A DNA stretch of 64,000 nt from Demequina litoralis (GTDB lineage: Bacteria; Actinomycetota; Actinomycetes; Actinomycetales; Demequinaceae). The stretch lies in the NCBI RefSeq assembly GCF_030418455.1, contig NZ_JAUHPW010000012.1, positions 1 to 64,000 on the forward strand. Reading direction: 5' to 3'. A model generated the notes under the pieces. That model ran no database searches and was not told the origin of the DNA. It worked only from the letters and a program-made list of their open reading frames with translations. Within the stretch, counting starts at the first letter, position 1, and the number at the start of each line of letters is the position of its first letter. Position numbers and translations under genes: made by a program. Below are positions 1 through 9,412 of the stretch, piece after piece.

Positions 1-30
1 CGCCCCCCGGCCGCGCGGCCACCGGGGGAT

Positions 31-63
31 GGGGGGCGGCCCCCCCTGGGGGGCCCCGCCCCC
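31..63 (-). terminator. GC-rich hairpin downstream of the GH3 gene
   Basis: A G/C-only stem (left arm about 32-46, right arm about 48-63, with a small bulge) lies 20-50 nt beyond the stop codon of the minus-strand GH3 gene. No T-tract follows, so it is a candidate intrinsic terminator by position and structure only. The rest of 1-84 holds no gene that I can support. Confidence 0.45.
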
Positions 64-84
64 TGGGCCCGCGTCGACCGAGCG

Positions 85-2541
85 CTACACGGTCTCGACG
101 ACGTCGACCGGCACGGTGACGTCCGCGCCCGCCCGCAGGTCCTCCGCGCTGAGTCCGGCGTGGAGCCGGAAGGTGCCCGGCACCGCGGACCAGCCGTCGT
201 GCCAGCGCTGGAACCGGCGCGCCGGGAGCGGCACGGACAGCTGCGCCTCCTCGCCTCCGTCGAGGCGCGCGACGGCGAAGCCGGCGTGCCAGCGCATGGG
301 CATGTCGTCGGCGTCGGCGGGGGCCTCGAGGTAGAGCTGCACCACCACCTTGCCGCGCCGGTCGCCCGTGTTGCGCACGCGCACGCGTGCGGTGGCGTCG
401 CCCGCGAGGGCGTCGCCTGCGACGGTCACCTCGTCCACCTCCCAGGAGGTGTAGCCGAGGCCGTGGCCGAAGGGGAACGCGGGGCGTGCCCCGGACCGGA
501 GCCACGCGCGGTGGCCCACGTGCACGCCCTCGGTGTACGCGAGGTGGCCGTCGACGGGCGCGACCTGCGCGACCGGCACCGAGGCCTCGTCCGCGGGCCA
601 GGTCACGGGGAGGCGGCCTCCCGGCTCCGCGTCCCCGCCGAGCACCGCCGCCAGCGCGGTGCCGAACTCCTGACCCGGGAACCATGCCGCGATGGCCGCG
701 GCGGCGGAGTCGCGCCAGGGGAGCAGGACCGGAGAGCCCGAGTTGACCACGACCACCGTCCGCGGGTTCGCGGCTGTCACCGCGGCGACGAGCGCGTCCT
801 GTGCGCCCGGCAGGGCGAGCGATGTGCGGTCGAAGCCCTCGGACTCGACCTCGCTGGACGTCGACACCACGACGACCGCGACGTCGGCGGCGGCCGCCGC
901 GCGGGCGGCCTCCGCGATGAGCTCGCGTGCCGCGGCGCGCACGGGGGGCAGTCCGACGCCGAGCGCGATCGAGTCCGGGATGCCGCCCTCCACCGGCGTG
1001 ATCTTGACCACGATCTCGAGGGGCCCGCCGTTCGCGGGCAGCTCTATCTCCTCGAACGGGGGGTTGAGTACCGCCGTCGCGGGGTCGTCCCCCGGGCGGG
1101 TGCGGAGCGAGCCTCGCGCCGCCTCGGCGCCGTTCACGAGCACGCGGTAGTCCGAGAGCCCCGCGACGCCGAACGGCACCGTGTCGCCGGGAACCTCGGG
1201 CGAGTAGGTGAAGGCGAGCTCGACGGTCGCGGCGCGCAGCGCCTTCGACTCCGCGTCGAACGACACGACGCGGGAGGCCGTGCGCGTCTCCTCGTCGAGC
1301 ACGCCGCCGTCCCCGTCGAGGTAGCGGACGCGCATGCCCGGCTCGCCGGACGGCGTGCGGAGGCGGTCGACGGGGATGTCCGCGAGGCCCGACTGCACGA
1401 CCGCGCCCCGCGACCATGACACCGCGGCCTCCGGCCATCGCGCGGCGATCCCGTCGAGCGGGCTCGACACGGTCGCGGGGATCACCGTCGCGCTCCCTCC
1501 GCCCTGGGTGCGGGCGTCGCGCGCTCCCTCGCCGATCACGGCGATGGACCGCGGCGTGTCGAGCGGCAGGATGCCGTCGTTGCTCAGCAGGACCATGCCG
1601 GCCTCGGACGCCTCGCGGGCGGTCGCCACCGTCGCCTCCGCCGCGGGCGCGGCGATCCGCGCGGGCTCCGGCGCGCCCTCGAGGGCGCCGACCCTCGTGG
1701 CCAGGCGCAGGATGCGCCTCACCTTGTCGTCGACGATCTCCTCGGCGATGTCGCCGCGGCGCACCGCGGCGACGAGCGCGTCTCCCCAGGGCGACGCGGG
1801 TCCGGGCATCGCGAGGTCCTGTGCGGCGCGCGCGCTGTCGAGCGACCGCACGGCGGTCCAGTCGGAGACCACGACGCCGTCGAAGCCCCACTCGTCCTTG
1901 AGGGGCGTGCGCAGCAGCTCGTGCTCGCTCGCCGTCGTGCCGTTGATCGCGTTGTAGGCGCTCATGACGAGCCAGGCGCCGCCCTCGGTGACCGGTCCCT
2001 CGAACGCGGCGAGGTAGACCTCTCGGAGCGTGCGCTCGTCGACGTCGGACGATGCGGTGAAGCGCTCGGTCTCGGCGTCGTTGGCGACGTAGTGCTTGGC
2101 CGTCGCGCCGACCCCATGGTCCTGGATGCCGGCCACGTAGGCGGTCGCGATCGTCGAGGTGAGCAGCGGATCCTCGCTGAAGGCCTCGAAGTGGCGGCCG
2201 CCGTAGGGCGAGCGTTGGATGTTGATCGTCGGGGCGAGCACCACGTCGACGTTCTTGCGGCGAGCCTCGGCGCCCAGGCCGTTGCCGACCTCGCGGACGA
2301 GCTCGGGGTCCCACGATGCGGCGATGGCCGTCGGCGAGGGGAGGTTCACGGAGGGGCTGCGCTCGTCCCACGTGTCGCCCCGGACGCCGGCCGGCCCGTC
2401 CGACATCACCATGGGTCGCAATCCGATGGACTCGATGCCGTGCAGCGACCAGCTGTCCCGGCCGGTGAGGAGCAGGACCTTCTCCTCGACGGAGAGGCGG
2501 GAGAGCGCCGCCTCGATCAACGGCTCGTGCGCCGTGGCCAT
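85..2541 (-). CDS. GH3 beta-glucosidase with PA14-like insertion
   Basis: Predicted 818-aa glycoside hydrolase family 3 enzyme that would remove terminal beta-linked glucose (or a related sugar) from glycosides. The N-terminal barrel has the family motif KHYVAND around residues 149-155 and the nucleophile in VVSDW (Asp227). A PA14-like segment (about residues 450-560) splits the second domain, as in aryl-beta-glucosidases that act on small phenolic glucosides, and a fibronectin-III-like domain closes the protein. No signal peptide is visible, so it is probably cytoplasmic and works on imported glycosides. The start at 2541 is set by an AAGGAGG box 7 nt upstream; the frame is open further upstream but would run through the operator. 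It is divergent from the TetR gene and shares its operator region. Substrate specificity is inferred from the neighbours. Confidence 0.9.
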   Translation of the reverse strand: MATAHEPLIEAALSRLSVEEKVLLLTGRDSWSLHGIESIGLRPMVMSDGPAGVRGDTWDERSPSVNLPSPTAIAASWDPELVREVGNGLGAEARRKNVDVVLAPTINIQRSPYGGRHFEAFSEDPLLTSTIATAYVAGIQDHGVGATAKHYVANDAETERFTASSDVDERTLREVYLAAFEGPVTEGGAWLVMSAYNAINGTTASEHELLRTPLKDEWGFDGVVVSDWTAVRSLDSARAAQDLAMPGPASPWGDALVAAVRRGDIAEEIVDDKVRRILRLATRVGALEGAPEPARIAAPAAEATVATAREASEAGMVLLSNDGILPLDTPRSIAVIGEGARDARTQGGGSATVIPATVSSPLDGIAARWPEAAVSWSRGAVVQSGLADIPVDRLRTPSGEPGMRVRYLDGDGGVLDEETRTASRVVSFDAESKALRAATVELAFTYSPEVPGDTVPFGVAGLSDYRVLVNGAEAARGSLRTRPGDDPATAVLNPPFEEIELPANGGPLEIVVKITPVEGGIPDSIALGVGLPPVRAAARELIAEAARAAAAADVAVVVVSTSSEVESEGFDRTSLALPGAQDALVAAVTAANPRTVVVVNSGSPVLLPWRDSAAAAIAAWFPGQEFGTALAAVLGGDAEPGGRLPVTWPADEASVPVAQVAPVDGHLAYTEGVHVGHRAWLRSGARPAFPFGHGLGYTSWEVDEVTVAGDALAGDATARVRVRNTGDRRGKVVVQLYLEAPADADDMPMRWHAGFAVARLDGGEEAQLSVPLPARRFQRWHDGWSAVPGTFRLHAGLSAEDLRAGADVTVPVDVVETV

Positions 2542-2570
2542 GTGAACCTCCTTGTTCGGCAGATGACCCG

Positions 2571-2617
2571 ATCGTAACGCAAAACCAATCAATGATTGGG
2601 CCCGTCGTCTGTACGAT
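2571..2617. promoter_or_regulatory. Divergent GH3/TetR promoters with 15-bp palindromic operator
   Basis: The perfect odd palindrome CCAATCAATGATTGG occupies 2585-2599. To its right TACGAT (2612-2617) ends 6 nt before the TetR ATG, the spacing of a leaderless transcript. To its left, on the minus strand, TACGAT (2576-2571) is the likely -10 of the GH3 gene. The palindrome covers the -35 positions of both promoters. This predicts that the adjacent TetR protein represses itself and the GH3 gene; closely similar palindromes lie at 3241 and 14427. Confidence 0.65.
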
Positions 2618-2623
2618 GCGCTT

Positions 2624-3199
2624 ATGCAGCCGAGGGGTTCGTACGCAAAGGGGCTCGCGAAGCGCGAGGAGATCCTCGACGCCGCGCTGGAGTGCTTCGT
2701 CGACAAGGGCTACGACCGCACGTCCGTGCGCGAGATCGCGAGGGCCGTCGGGCTGAGCCAGGCGGGGCTGCTCCACCACTTCCCGAACAAGGAGTCGCTC
2801 TTCCTCGAGGTGCTGCGGCGTCGCGACGAGCAGTCCGTGTCGGGCAACGAGGAGCGCGGTGTGCACTCGGTGCACGGCCTGATCGACGCCGTCGAGCGGA
2901 ACAGCTCGCAGGCGGGGCTCGTCGGGCTGTACGTCGTGATGTCGGCCGAGAGCGCGCACACCGAGGGCCTGGCGCGCGAGTTCTTCCGCGGCCGCTACGC
3001 GTGGGTGCTCGACGATATCGCCGCCGACGTCGAGCGCATGCAGCGCGAGGGGCAGATGATCAGCCGCCTCACCGCCCGCGAGATCGCCTCGCTCCTGGTG
3101 GCCGCGGCCGACGGCCTCCAGATCCAGTGGCTCCTGGATCCCGAGGGCGTCGACATGACCGAGCGCATGCGCGCGCTCGTCGCCGCCTTCGAGTCCTGA
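2624..3199 (+). CDS. TetR-family repressor of the glycoside locus
   Basis: A 191-aa TetR/AcrR regulator with an N-terminal helix-turn-helix at about residues 12-60 (AALECFVDKGYDRTSVREI, then SQAGLLHHFPNKESLF) and a diverged ligand-binding C-terminal domain. The ATG at 2624 lies 6 nt after a TACGAT -10 box with no Shine-Dalgarno, so translation is probably leaderless. It sits between the GH3 gene and the GH78-GH1 operon. Palindromes of the form CCRNTCAATGANYGG in front of itself/GH3, in front of the GH78 operon and in front of the transporter operon suggest that it is the local repressor. The inducer is unknown; a phenolic aglycone or a sugar released from the substrate is a reasonable guess. 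Confidence 0.88.
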   Translation: MQPRGSYAKGLAKREEILDAALECFVDKGYDRTSVREIARAVGLSQAGLLHHFPNKESLFLEVLRRRDEQSVSGNEERGVHSVHGLIDAVERNSSQAGLVGLYVVMSAESAHTEGLAREFFRGRYAWVLDDIAADVERMQREGQMISRLTAREIASLLVAAADGLQIQWLLDPEGVDMTERMRALVAAFES

Positions 3200-3215
3200 C
3201 ATCCCGCGAGGGCGT

Positions 3216-3255
3216 TTGCCCTCCCGCGCGCCATGCAATACCGTTCAATGAACGG
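3216..3255 (+). promoter_or_regulatory. Promoter and operator of the GH78-GH1 operon
   Basis: TTGCCC (3216-3221) and TACCGT (3239-3244) are separated by exactly 17 nt and fit -35 and -10 boxes. The perfect palindrome CCGTTCAATGAACGG (3241-3255) covers the end of the -10 box and the expected start point, a classic repression position. Its TCAATGA centre matches the sites at 2585 and 14427. Confidence 0.6.
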
Positions 3256-3286
3256 GACTCCGTGAGTCCGGATTCGAAGGAGAGTC

Positions 3287-5884
3287 ATGGCCCTTGAGGT
3301 GACGCGCGTCCGCATCGAGCACCACGCGCCCGGGAGGATCGGCATCGGCGAGACAAGGCCACGCCTGTCCTGGCAGATCGCGGGCGCGGAGCCCGGCTTC
3401 GTTCAGCGCGAGGTGGAGGTGCGCCTGTCCCGGACGATGCCGGGGGAGTCGCCCGTCACCGGTGTGATCGCGCTCGAGGGGCCCGATCAGGTGCTGGTCC
3501 CCTGGCCCGGCGAGGACCTGCGCTCGCGCGAGGCGTTCGAGGTCGCCGTGCGCGTCCGCGACGCGGGGGCGTGGAGCGCGTGGAGCGATGCGACCGTCGC
3601 CGAGGTGGGCCTGCTGCGCGCCGACGACTGGAGCGCGCGACCCGTGGGCGCGGCCGGCGATCCGGGCGCCGGGCCGCATCGGCGACCCGAGCGCCTTCGA
3701 CGGGAGTTCGCCCTTCCGGCCGGGATCCGCCGGGCCCGCGCCTACGTCACCGCGCACGGCGTCATCGAGCTCGAGATCAACGGGCAGCGGGTGGGCGACG
3801 AGATCCTCACCCCCGGCTGGACCTCGTACCGCCACCGCCTGCGTTACGCGACCTTCGACGTCACCGACCTGCTGCGCGCGGGCGACAACGCGATCGGCGC
3901 CTGGCTCGGCGATGGATGGTGGCGCGGACGCCTGGGCTTCGGCGGCGGCCTCAAGGACGTCTACGGCGACCGGCTCGCCGCGATCGTGCAGCTCGAGGTG
4001 GAGGCCGAGGACGGCACCGTCGCGCGCATCGTGACGGACGACTCCTGGTCCGCCGGGCCGGGTCCCATCCTGATGAGCGACCTCTACGACGGCGAGCGGT
4101 ACGACGCCCGCGAGGAGGGCGACGGCTGGACCCTGCCGGGCTACGCGGCGGAGGGCTGGGCGCCCGTCACCATCCGCGACGACGGGGGCGCCGCGCTGGT
4201 CGCGCCGACCGGCCCGCCGCTGCGGGTGGTCGAGACCCTCGATCCCGTCGCCGTGGAGGCGAAGGGCGAGGGGCGGTACATCCTCGACTTCGGCCAGAAC
4301 CACTCCGGGAGGCTGCGTCTCCGGGCGGACGGCCCGGAGGGCACGCTGATCCGGCTGCGCCACGCCGAGGTGCTCGTCGACGGCGAGCTGTGCACCGAGC
4401 CGCTGCGCACCGCCGAGGTCACCGACGAGCTCACCCTCGCCGGCGGATCCACCGAGTGGACGCCGCGGTTCACGATCCACGGCTACCGGTACGCCGAGGT
4501 GTCCGGCTGGCCGGGCGACCTCGCGCCGGGCGACGTCGTCTCCGAGGTCATCCACTCCGACATGGAGCGTCTCGGCTGGTTCGAGTCCTCGGACCCGCTG
4601 GTAGACCGCCTGCACGAGAACGTGGTGTGGAGCCTGCGCGGCAATTTCGTCGACATCCCCACCGACTGCCCGCAGCGCGACGAGCGCCTGGGCTGGACCG
4701 GCGACATCCAGGCCTTCGCGCCCACCGCATCGTTCCTCTACGACGTGACCGGGCTGCTCGGCTCGTGGCTCCAGGACCTTGCGGCGGAGCAGATCGAGTA
4801 CGACTGGGTGCCGCCGTACGTGCCCTACCTCGAGATCCCACCCTTCGACAAGCTGCCCCGCGACCCGATGGCCGTGTGGGGCGACGTCGCGCTGCTCACG
4901 CCCCTGGCGCTGTTCGAGCGCACGGGCGACCGCGGCCTGCTCGAGCGCCAGTACGCGAGCGCGCAGGCCTGGCTCGCCTCGGTGGAGGCGGGGGCGGGGC
5001 CGGACCGGATCTGCGCCGGCACCGAGCAGCTGGGCGACTGGCTCGACCCGAATGCGCCGCCGGAGGACCCGACGCGCGCGATGACCGACCGCTACCTGGT
5101 CGCGACCGCCTACTTCGCGTGGTCCGCGCGGCGCCTCGCGCGCACGGCCGAGCACCTGGACCGCCCGGACGATGCGGCGCGCTACGACGCGCTCGCGGAC
5201 GAGGTGACCGAGGCGTACGCGGCGCGGTACATCACGCCCGACGGCCGCGTCCAGGACGACAGCCAGACGGCCTACGCGCTCACCGAGGCCTTCGGGCTGT
5301 GGCCCGACGAGGCCACGCGCGAGCGCGGGACGGCGCGGATGGCGGAGCTCGTCGACGCGGCCGACGGCCGGGTGTCGACCGGCTTCGCGGGCACGCCGCT
5401 CGTCACCGACGCCCTGTCCGGCTCGGGCCACCTCGAGGCTGCGTACCGGATGCTCGAGTGCCAGGAGGCCCCCTCGTGGCTGTACGCCGTGCTCAACGGC
5501 GGCACCACCATCTGGGAGCGCTGGGACAGCCTCCGGCCGGACGGCACCGTCAACGCCGGCGACATGACCTCGTTCAACCACTACGCGCTGGGCGCGATCG
5601 CGGACTGGATGCACCGCGTGGTCGCCGGCATCGAGGCGGTCGAGCCCGGGTGGCACCGGATCCGGTTCGCGCCGCGTCCCGGCGGATCGCTCACGCACGC
5701 GGCGGCACGCCACCTCACGCCCTACGGCGAGGCGTCGATCTCGTGGGAGCTGTCCGACGGCACGCTCGCGGTGGACGTCACGGTGCCGGTCGGCGCGACG
5801 GCGTTGCTCGACATGGGCGACGGCGAGCGGGAGCTCGGGCATGGCACGCACCGCGCCTCGGTCGCGTGGCCCCCGGCCGGATGA
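3287..5884 (+). CDS. GH78 alpha-L-rhamnosidase (first copy)
   Basis: An 865-aa family 78 glycoside hydrolase predicted to remove terminal alpha-L-rhamnose, as from rutinosides, neohesperidosides or rhamnosylated phenylpropanoids. The N-terminal half holds the beta-sandwich domains typical of bacterial rhamnosidases (GDGWWRGRLGF, LDFGQNHSGR). The (alpha/alpha)6 catalytic barrel carries the conserved acidic block DIPTDCPQRDERLGWTGD at about residues 455-475, then TTIWERWDS and NHYALGAIADW near the C-terminal lid. No signal peptide is seen. The start has a GAAGGAG box 6 nt upstream. The stop overlaps the next start (ATGA), so it is translationally coupled to the GH1 gene. A second GH78 lies at 10258-13038; the two are clearly diverged, which suggests different linkages or aglycones. 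Confidence 0.93.
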   Translation: MALEVTRVRIEHHAPGRIGIGETRPRLSWQIAGAEPGFVQREVEVRLSRTMPGESPVTGVIALEGPDQVLVPWPGEDLRSREAFEVAVRVRDAGAWSAWSDATVAEVGLLRADDWSARPVGAAGDPGAGPHRRPERLRREFALPAGIRRARAYVTAHGVIELEINGQRVGDEILTPGWTSYRHRLRYATFDVTDLLRAGDNAIGAWLGDGWWRGRLGFGGGLKDVYGDRLAAIVQLEVEAEDGTVARIVTDDSWSAGPGPILMSDLYDGERYDAREEGDGWTLPGYAAEGWAPVTIRDDGGAALVAPTGPPLRVVETLDPVAVEAKGEGRYILDFGQNHSGRLRLRADGPEGTLIRLRHAEVLVDGELCTEPLRTAEVTDELTLAGGSTEWTPRFTIHGYRYAEVSGWPGDLAPGDVVSEVIHSDMERLGWFESSDPLVDRLHENVVWSLRGNFVDIPTDCPQRDERLGWTGDIQAFAPTASFLYDVTGLLGSWLQDLAAEQIEYDWVPPYVPYLEIPPFDKLPRDPMAVWGDVALLTPLALFERTGDRGLLERQYASAQAWLASVEAGAGPDRICAGTEQLGDWLDPNAPPEDPTRAMTDRYLVATAYFAWSARRLARTAEHLDRPDDAARYDALADEVTEAYAARYITPDGRVQDDSQTAYALTEAFGLWPDEATRERGTARMAELVDAADGRVSTGFAGTPLVTDALSGSGHLEAAYRMLECQEAPSWLYAVLNGGTTIWERWDSLRPDGTVNAGDMTSFNHYALGAIADWMHRVVAGIEAVEPGWHRIRFAPRPGGSLTHAAARHLTPYGEASISWELSDGTLAVDVTVPVGATALLDMGDGERELGHGTHRASVAWPPAG

Positions 5885-7110
5885 GCGCTCGCGACTTCCC
5901 CGAGGGCTTCCTCTGGGGCGCGGCCACCGCGGCGCACCAGGTCGAGGGCCAGAACGTCAACTCCGACTGGTGGGCCTTCGAGCACGCCGCGTTCTCCGCG
6001 GCGCGCGAGAGCTCGGGCGACGGGATCGACCACCGCCGCAGGTTCCGCGAGGACTTCGACCTGCTCGCGTCGCTGGGGCACAACGCCCACCGGCTGTCGG
6101 TCGAATGGGCGCGCATCGAGCCGGCGCCGGGGGAGTTCTCACAGCTTGAGCTCTCGCACTACCGCGAGGTCCTGCTCGCGCTGCGCGAGCGTGGCCTCAC
6201 CTCGTTCGTGACTCTTTACCACTTCACGCTGCCGCGGTGGTTCGCCGAGCGCGGCGGCTGGACGGCGCACGACGCTCTCGACCTGTTCGCGCGCTACTGC
6301 GCGGTGGTGATGCGGGCGCTCGGCGACGTGGCGGACATGGTCTGCACGGTCAACGAGCCGCAGATGGTGGCGCTCCACGGCTACCTCGAGGGGTACCACC
6401 CGCCGGGCGTCACGAACCCCACCCTCTGGAAGCGCGTGGGCCGCACCCTGCTCGAGGCGCATCACCGTGCGGTGCGCGAGGTGCATGCGGCCTCGGACGC
6501 ACCGGTCGGGCTCGTGGTCCAGCTGCCCCTGCTCGCGCCCGCCCGGGACGATGCGGTGACGCGGGCGTTCTGCGACGAGATGACCGCGGAGATCGTGGAC
6601 CTGTACCTCGACGGCCTCCGTCCCGGGGACGGCGGGGACTGGCTCGGCGTGCAGTACTACCGCAAGAACTGGGTCGACCCCGTCCTGCCGACGTACTTCG
6701 CCCCGCCGCCGCCCGGCACGCCCGTCACCCAGATGGGCTGGGCGGTCCACCCGGAGGGCCTCGCGGCGATGCTGCGCCGGGCCTCCGCGACGGGGCTGCC
6801 GCTGTACGTCACCGAGAACGGGATCGCCACGGCCGACGACGAGGAGCGCGTCGACTACCTCGAGTCCCACCTGGGCGCCGTCGCCCGGGTGATCGGGGAG
6901 GGCCTCGACGTGCGGGGCTACCTGCACTGGTCCGCCTTCGACAACTTCGAGTGGTCCGAGGGCTACCGGCCCCTGTTCGGCCTGATCGCGGTGGATCGCG
7001 CGCATGGCTTCACCCGCACCCCCAAGCCGAGCGCCCACGCCTTCGCTCGGGTAGCCCGCACCGGGCGCCTGGCGGCGCTCCGCGACACCGATGAGGAGAC
7101 CACCGCATGA
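5881..7110 (+). CDS. GH1 beta-glucosidase
   Basis: A 409-aa family 1 glycoside hydrolase, somewhat shorter than the usual 440-480 aa. The N-terminus has the family signature GFLWGAATAAHQVEG, the acid/base glutamate is in TVNEP (Glu159) and the nucleophile in VTENG (Glu312). It would cleave the beta-glucosyl residue exposed after rhamnose removal, releasing the aglycone. It overlaps the GH78 stop by ATGA and the following gene by ATGA, so the three genes form a tightly coupled operon. No signal peptide: cytoplasmic. The shortness appears to come from loops, since both catalytic glutamates and the C-terminal WSAFDNFEW segment are present. Confidence 0.92.
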   Translation: MSARDFPEGFLWGAATAAHQVEGQNVNSDWWAFEHAAFSAARESSGDGIDHRRRFREDFDLLASLGHNAHRLSVEWARIEPAPGEFSQLELSHYREVLLALRERGLTSFVTLYHFTLPRWFAERGGWTAHDALDLFARYCAVVMRALGDVADMVCTVNEPQMVALHGYLEGYHPPGVTNPTLWKRVGRTLLEAHHRAVREVHAASDAPVGLVVQLPLLAPARDDAVTRAFCDEMTAEIVDLYLDGLRPGDGGDWLGVQYYRKNWVDPVLPTYFAPPPPGTPVTQMGWAVHPEGLAAMLRRASATGLPLYVTENGIATADDEERVDYLESHLGAVARVIGEGLDVRGYLHWSAFDNFEWSEGYRPLFGLIAVDRAHGFTRTPKPSAHAFARVARTGRLAALRDTDEETTA

Positions 7111-8249
7111 GCGCCACCCGGATGCACGGGCACGTCGACCCGCGCTTCGCCCCGATCCGCGAGATGCTCGACGGCTTCCTCGTTCGGGACCCGTCGCTCA
7201 GCGCCCAGCTGTGCGTCCACGTCCGCGGCGAGCGCGTGATCGACCTGGTCGGCGGCGAGTCGCTCGACCACGACTCGGTCACGGGCGTCTACTCCGCCAC
7301 GAAGGGCATCGCCGCGCTCACCATCGCGCGCCTGCTCGACTCCCGCGCGCTGGCGCTCGACGCCCCGGTGGCCGAGCACTGGCCCGAGTTCGCCGATGCG
7401 GGCAAGGACCGCGTGACCGTCGGGGACCTCCTGTCGCACCGCGCGGGCCTGCCGATCCTCGACGACGTCGTGCCCCTCGACGAGCTGACCTCCTCGGCGC
7501 CGGCAGCGGCGCGGCTCGCCGCCCAGCTGCCGCTGTGGGTGCCGGGGACCGCCTTCGGGTACCACGGCATCACCATCGGCATCCTGATCGAGGAGCTGGT
7601 GCGACGCGTCGAGGGGCGCGAGCTGCGCGACGCGCACGAGGCGGAGATCCGCGCGCCGCGCGACGCGGATTTCTTCATCGGGCTCCCCGCCTCCGAGGAC
7701 CACCGCTACGTCGATGTGCGCCCCATGCGGCCCACGGAGGAGCAGGCGGCCGAGCTCGCGAGCCGCCCCCAGGGCGATCCCGTCCTCACGCGCATGTTCG
7801 CCAACTTCGAGGCGGGGGACGAGTGGTCGGAGTCGGGGGTCAGCACCAACAACCCCGACGTGCGCCGCGCCGGCCCCGCCGGGATCGGCGGCGTGGGCTC
7901 CGCGCGCGGCCTCGCGCGCCTCTACTCGGATGCGCTGCCCGGAGCGGAGCGACCCATCGCCTCGCAGGAGACCTTCGCCGCGATGCGGCAGATGCGCTCG
8001 TGGGGCATCGACCGCACGCTCGGCGTGCCCAACGCGTTCGGCACGGTGTTCATGGTGCCGCAGCCCCGTCAGCCCTTCGGCAGCCACCGGGCGTTCGGCC
8101 ACGACGGCGGTGGCGGCGCCCTCGCCTTCGCGGATCCCGAGACCGGCGTCGCGTTCGGCTACATCCCGGTACCGATGCAGTACCCCGGGGGAGCGGACCC
8201 TCGCGCGGTCGCGATCGCGCGCGAGGTGCGCGCGCTCGCGTCCGCGTGA
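7107..8249 (+). CDS. Beta-lactamase-fold serine hydrolase (EstB-like)
   Basis: A 380-aa protein of the class C beta-lactamase/penicillin-binding-protein fold. The SxxK motif is SATK (Ser63, Lys66) and the tyrosine motif is YHG (Tyr152). Members without a signal peptide, like this one, are usually carboxylesterases rather than cell-wall enzymes. It ends the GH78-GH1 operon, overlapping the GH1 stop by 4 nt. In this setting it may cut an ester bond in the plant glycoside, for example an acyl group on a sugar, but the sequence cannot say so. It converges with the acetyltransferase gene with only 7 nt between them and no obvious terminator. Confidence 0.82.
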   Translation: MSATRMHGHVDPRFAPIREMLDGFLVRDPSLSAQLCVHVRGERVIDLVGGESLDHDSVTGVYSATKGIAALTIARLLDSRALALDAPVAEHWPEFADAGKDRVTVGDLLSHRAGLPILDDVVPLDELTSSAPAAARLAAQLPLWVPGTAFGYHGITIGILIEELVRRVEGRELRDAHEAEIRAPRDADFFIGLPASEDHRYVDVRPMRPTEEQAAELASRPQGDPVLTRMFANFEAGDEWSESGVSTNNPDVRRAGPAGIGGVGSARGLARLYSDALPGAERPIASQETFAAMRQMRSWGIDRTLGVPNAFGTVFMVPQPRQPFGSHRAFGHDGGGGALAFADPETGVAFGYIPVPMQYPGGADPRAVAIAREVRALASA

Positions 8250-8256
8250 GGACCGG

Positions 8257-8862
8257 CTACGCGCGGTAGCCGGTCGCGCGGATCACCCGTGCTGGCACGC
8301 CCGCGACGATCGTGTCCGGCGGCACGTCGCGGGTGACCACGGCACCGGCGCCCACGATCGCGCCGTCGCCGATGGTGACGCCGGGCACCACGGTGACGGA
8401 GGCCCCGATCCAGACCTTGCGGCCGATGGTCACCGGCGCGGGGATCATGTCGCCGCGACGCGCCGGGTCCTCGGCGTGGTTGAGCGTCGTGAGGGTCGTG
8501 CCGTGGCCGATCAGGGTGTCGTCGCCGATGGTGATGCCGCCGGCGTCCTGGAAGCGGCAGCCCATGTTGATGAACACCCGCGCGCCGAGGTGGAGGTTGC
8601 GGCCGAACTCGCAGTGGAAGGGCGGGAAGAGCGTCACGCTCGCCTCCACGGGTTCGCCGGTCAGGTCGGCGAGCAGGTCGCGCACCTCGTCCGGCGTGCG
8701 GTACCCCGAGTTGAGCTCGGCGGTGACGCGCAGCGCGTGCTGCGCCGCGTGGTGCATGACCTCGTGGAGCGGCGATCCGGCCGTGAGCACCGCGCCTGTG
8801 TCGAGATGCGCGACGAGGTCCCGCACCGTCGGGCCTGTGCCGTGCTGCGGGACCTCGTTCAT
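8257..8862 (-). CDS. Maltose/galactoside O-acetyltransferase family (LbH fold)
   Basis: A 201-aa member of the NodL/LacA/Maa acetyltransferases, with the N-terminal helical mac domain (ELNSGYRTPDEVRDLLADL) followed by left-handed beta-helix hexapeptide repeats (ITIGDDTLIGHGTTL, VTIGRKVWIGASVTV, VTIGDGAIVGAGAVV). The catalytic histidine is in LNHAED. It would transfer acetyl from acetyl-CoA to a sugar hydroxyl, commonly explained as detoxifying non-metabolisable sugars. It is downstream of the decarboxylase gene (28 nt gap) and probably ends the minus-strand operon that starts with the MFS gene. Confidence 0.87.
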   Translation of the reverse strand: MNEVPQHGTGPTVRDLVAHLDTGAVLTAGSPLHEVMHHAAQHALRVTAELNSGYRTPDEVRDLLADLTGEPVEASVTLFPPFHCEFGRNLHLGARVFINMGCRFQDAGGITIGDDTLIGHGTTLTTLNHAEDPARRGDMIPAPVTIGRKVWIGASVTVVPGVTIGDGAIVGAGAVVTRDVPPDTIVAGVPARVIRATGYRA

Positions 8863-8890
8863 GCTTGGATCCTAGGTCGGATGCGCGGCG

Positions 8891-9385
8891 TCAGGCGGGC
8901 ACCGGATCCGCGAGGAAGTCCGCGGGGAGCTCGGACGGGGCGCACGCGATCACGGAGTCGTCGTCGGCGCCGACCTCGTCGATGCGCAGGATCGTCGCGC
9001 CCTCGACCACCACGTGCAGGGGGTAGATGGGGCCCTCGGCGCGGTACGCGAGCATCTGGTCTATGTGGTCGTTCTGGAACAGCACGGTGCGTTCGGGGTG
9101 CTCGTGGACCCAGCGTGGGAAGAAGATCGTGCCGTGGATCGAGCCGGCATCGGGGACGAACGTGACCACGACGGAGGTGCCGGTGGGCTCGGTCCAGGAG
9201 ATCTTGTGCACGCCCGGGGCGATCTCGGTGAGGTCGACCGTCTGGTCCTTGACCCAGCGTCCGCCGACCATGCCGGAGTGGATGCGGTAGTCGATGGTGG
9301 TGGCGTTCTTGACGTACAGCTCGTACGTCCACCCGTTGTCGTAGGTGTAGAGGAAGCGGTGGCCGACGATGCTTGTGGCGGACAT
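8891..9385 (-). CDS. padC: Phenolic acid decarboxylase
   Basis: A 164-aa protein with near-continuous resemblance to the Bacillus/Lactobacillus PAD enzymes: [36 protein letters not shown] and [11 protein letters not shown]. The active-site residues known from the B. subtilis enzyme (two tyrosines, an arginine, a glutamate) appear at Tyr13, Tyr15, Arg43 and Glu66. It would decarboxylate p-coumaric, ferulic or caffeic acid to the 4-vinylphenol without cofactor. It sits directly downstream of the esterase gene, in the operon of the MFS transporter and second rhamnosidase, which is the main reason to read the locus as one for phenylpropanoid conjugates. The start has AGGAGAACC 4 nt upstream. Confidence 0.95.
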   Translation of the reverse strand: MSATSIVGHRFLYTYDNGWTYELYVKNATTIDYRIHSGMVGGRWVKDQTVDLTEIAPGVHKISWTEPTGTSVVVTFVPDAGSIHGTIFFPRWVHEHPERTVLFQNDHIDQMLAYRAEGPIYPLHVVVEGATILRIDEVGADDDSVIACAPSELPADFLADPVPA

Positions 9386-9412
9386 GGTTCTCCTGGCGGA
9401 TGAGGGGAGCGG

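Noticed and set aside
3245-5851. Long minus-strand open frame (over 860 codons) opposite the first GH78 gene
   Set aside because: It mirrors the rhamnosidase in a GC-rich frame, its composition is Arg/His/Val-rich without any family motif, and a complete GH78 with its own ribosome site occupies the plus strand.
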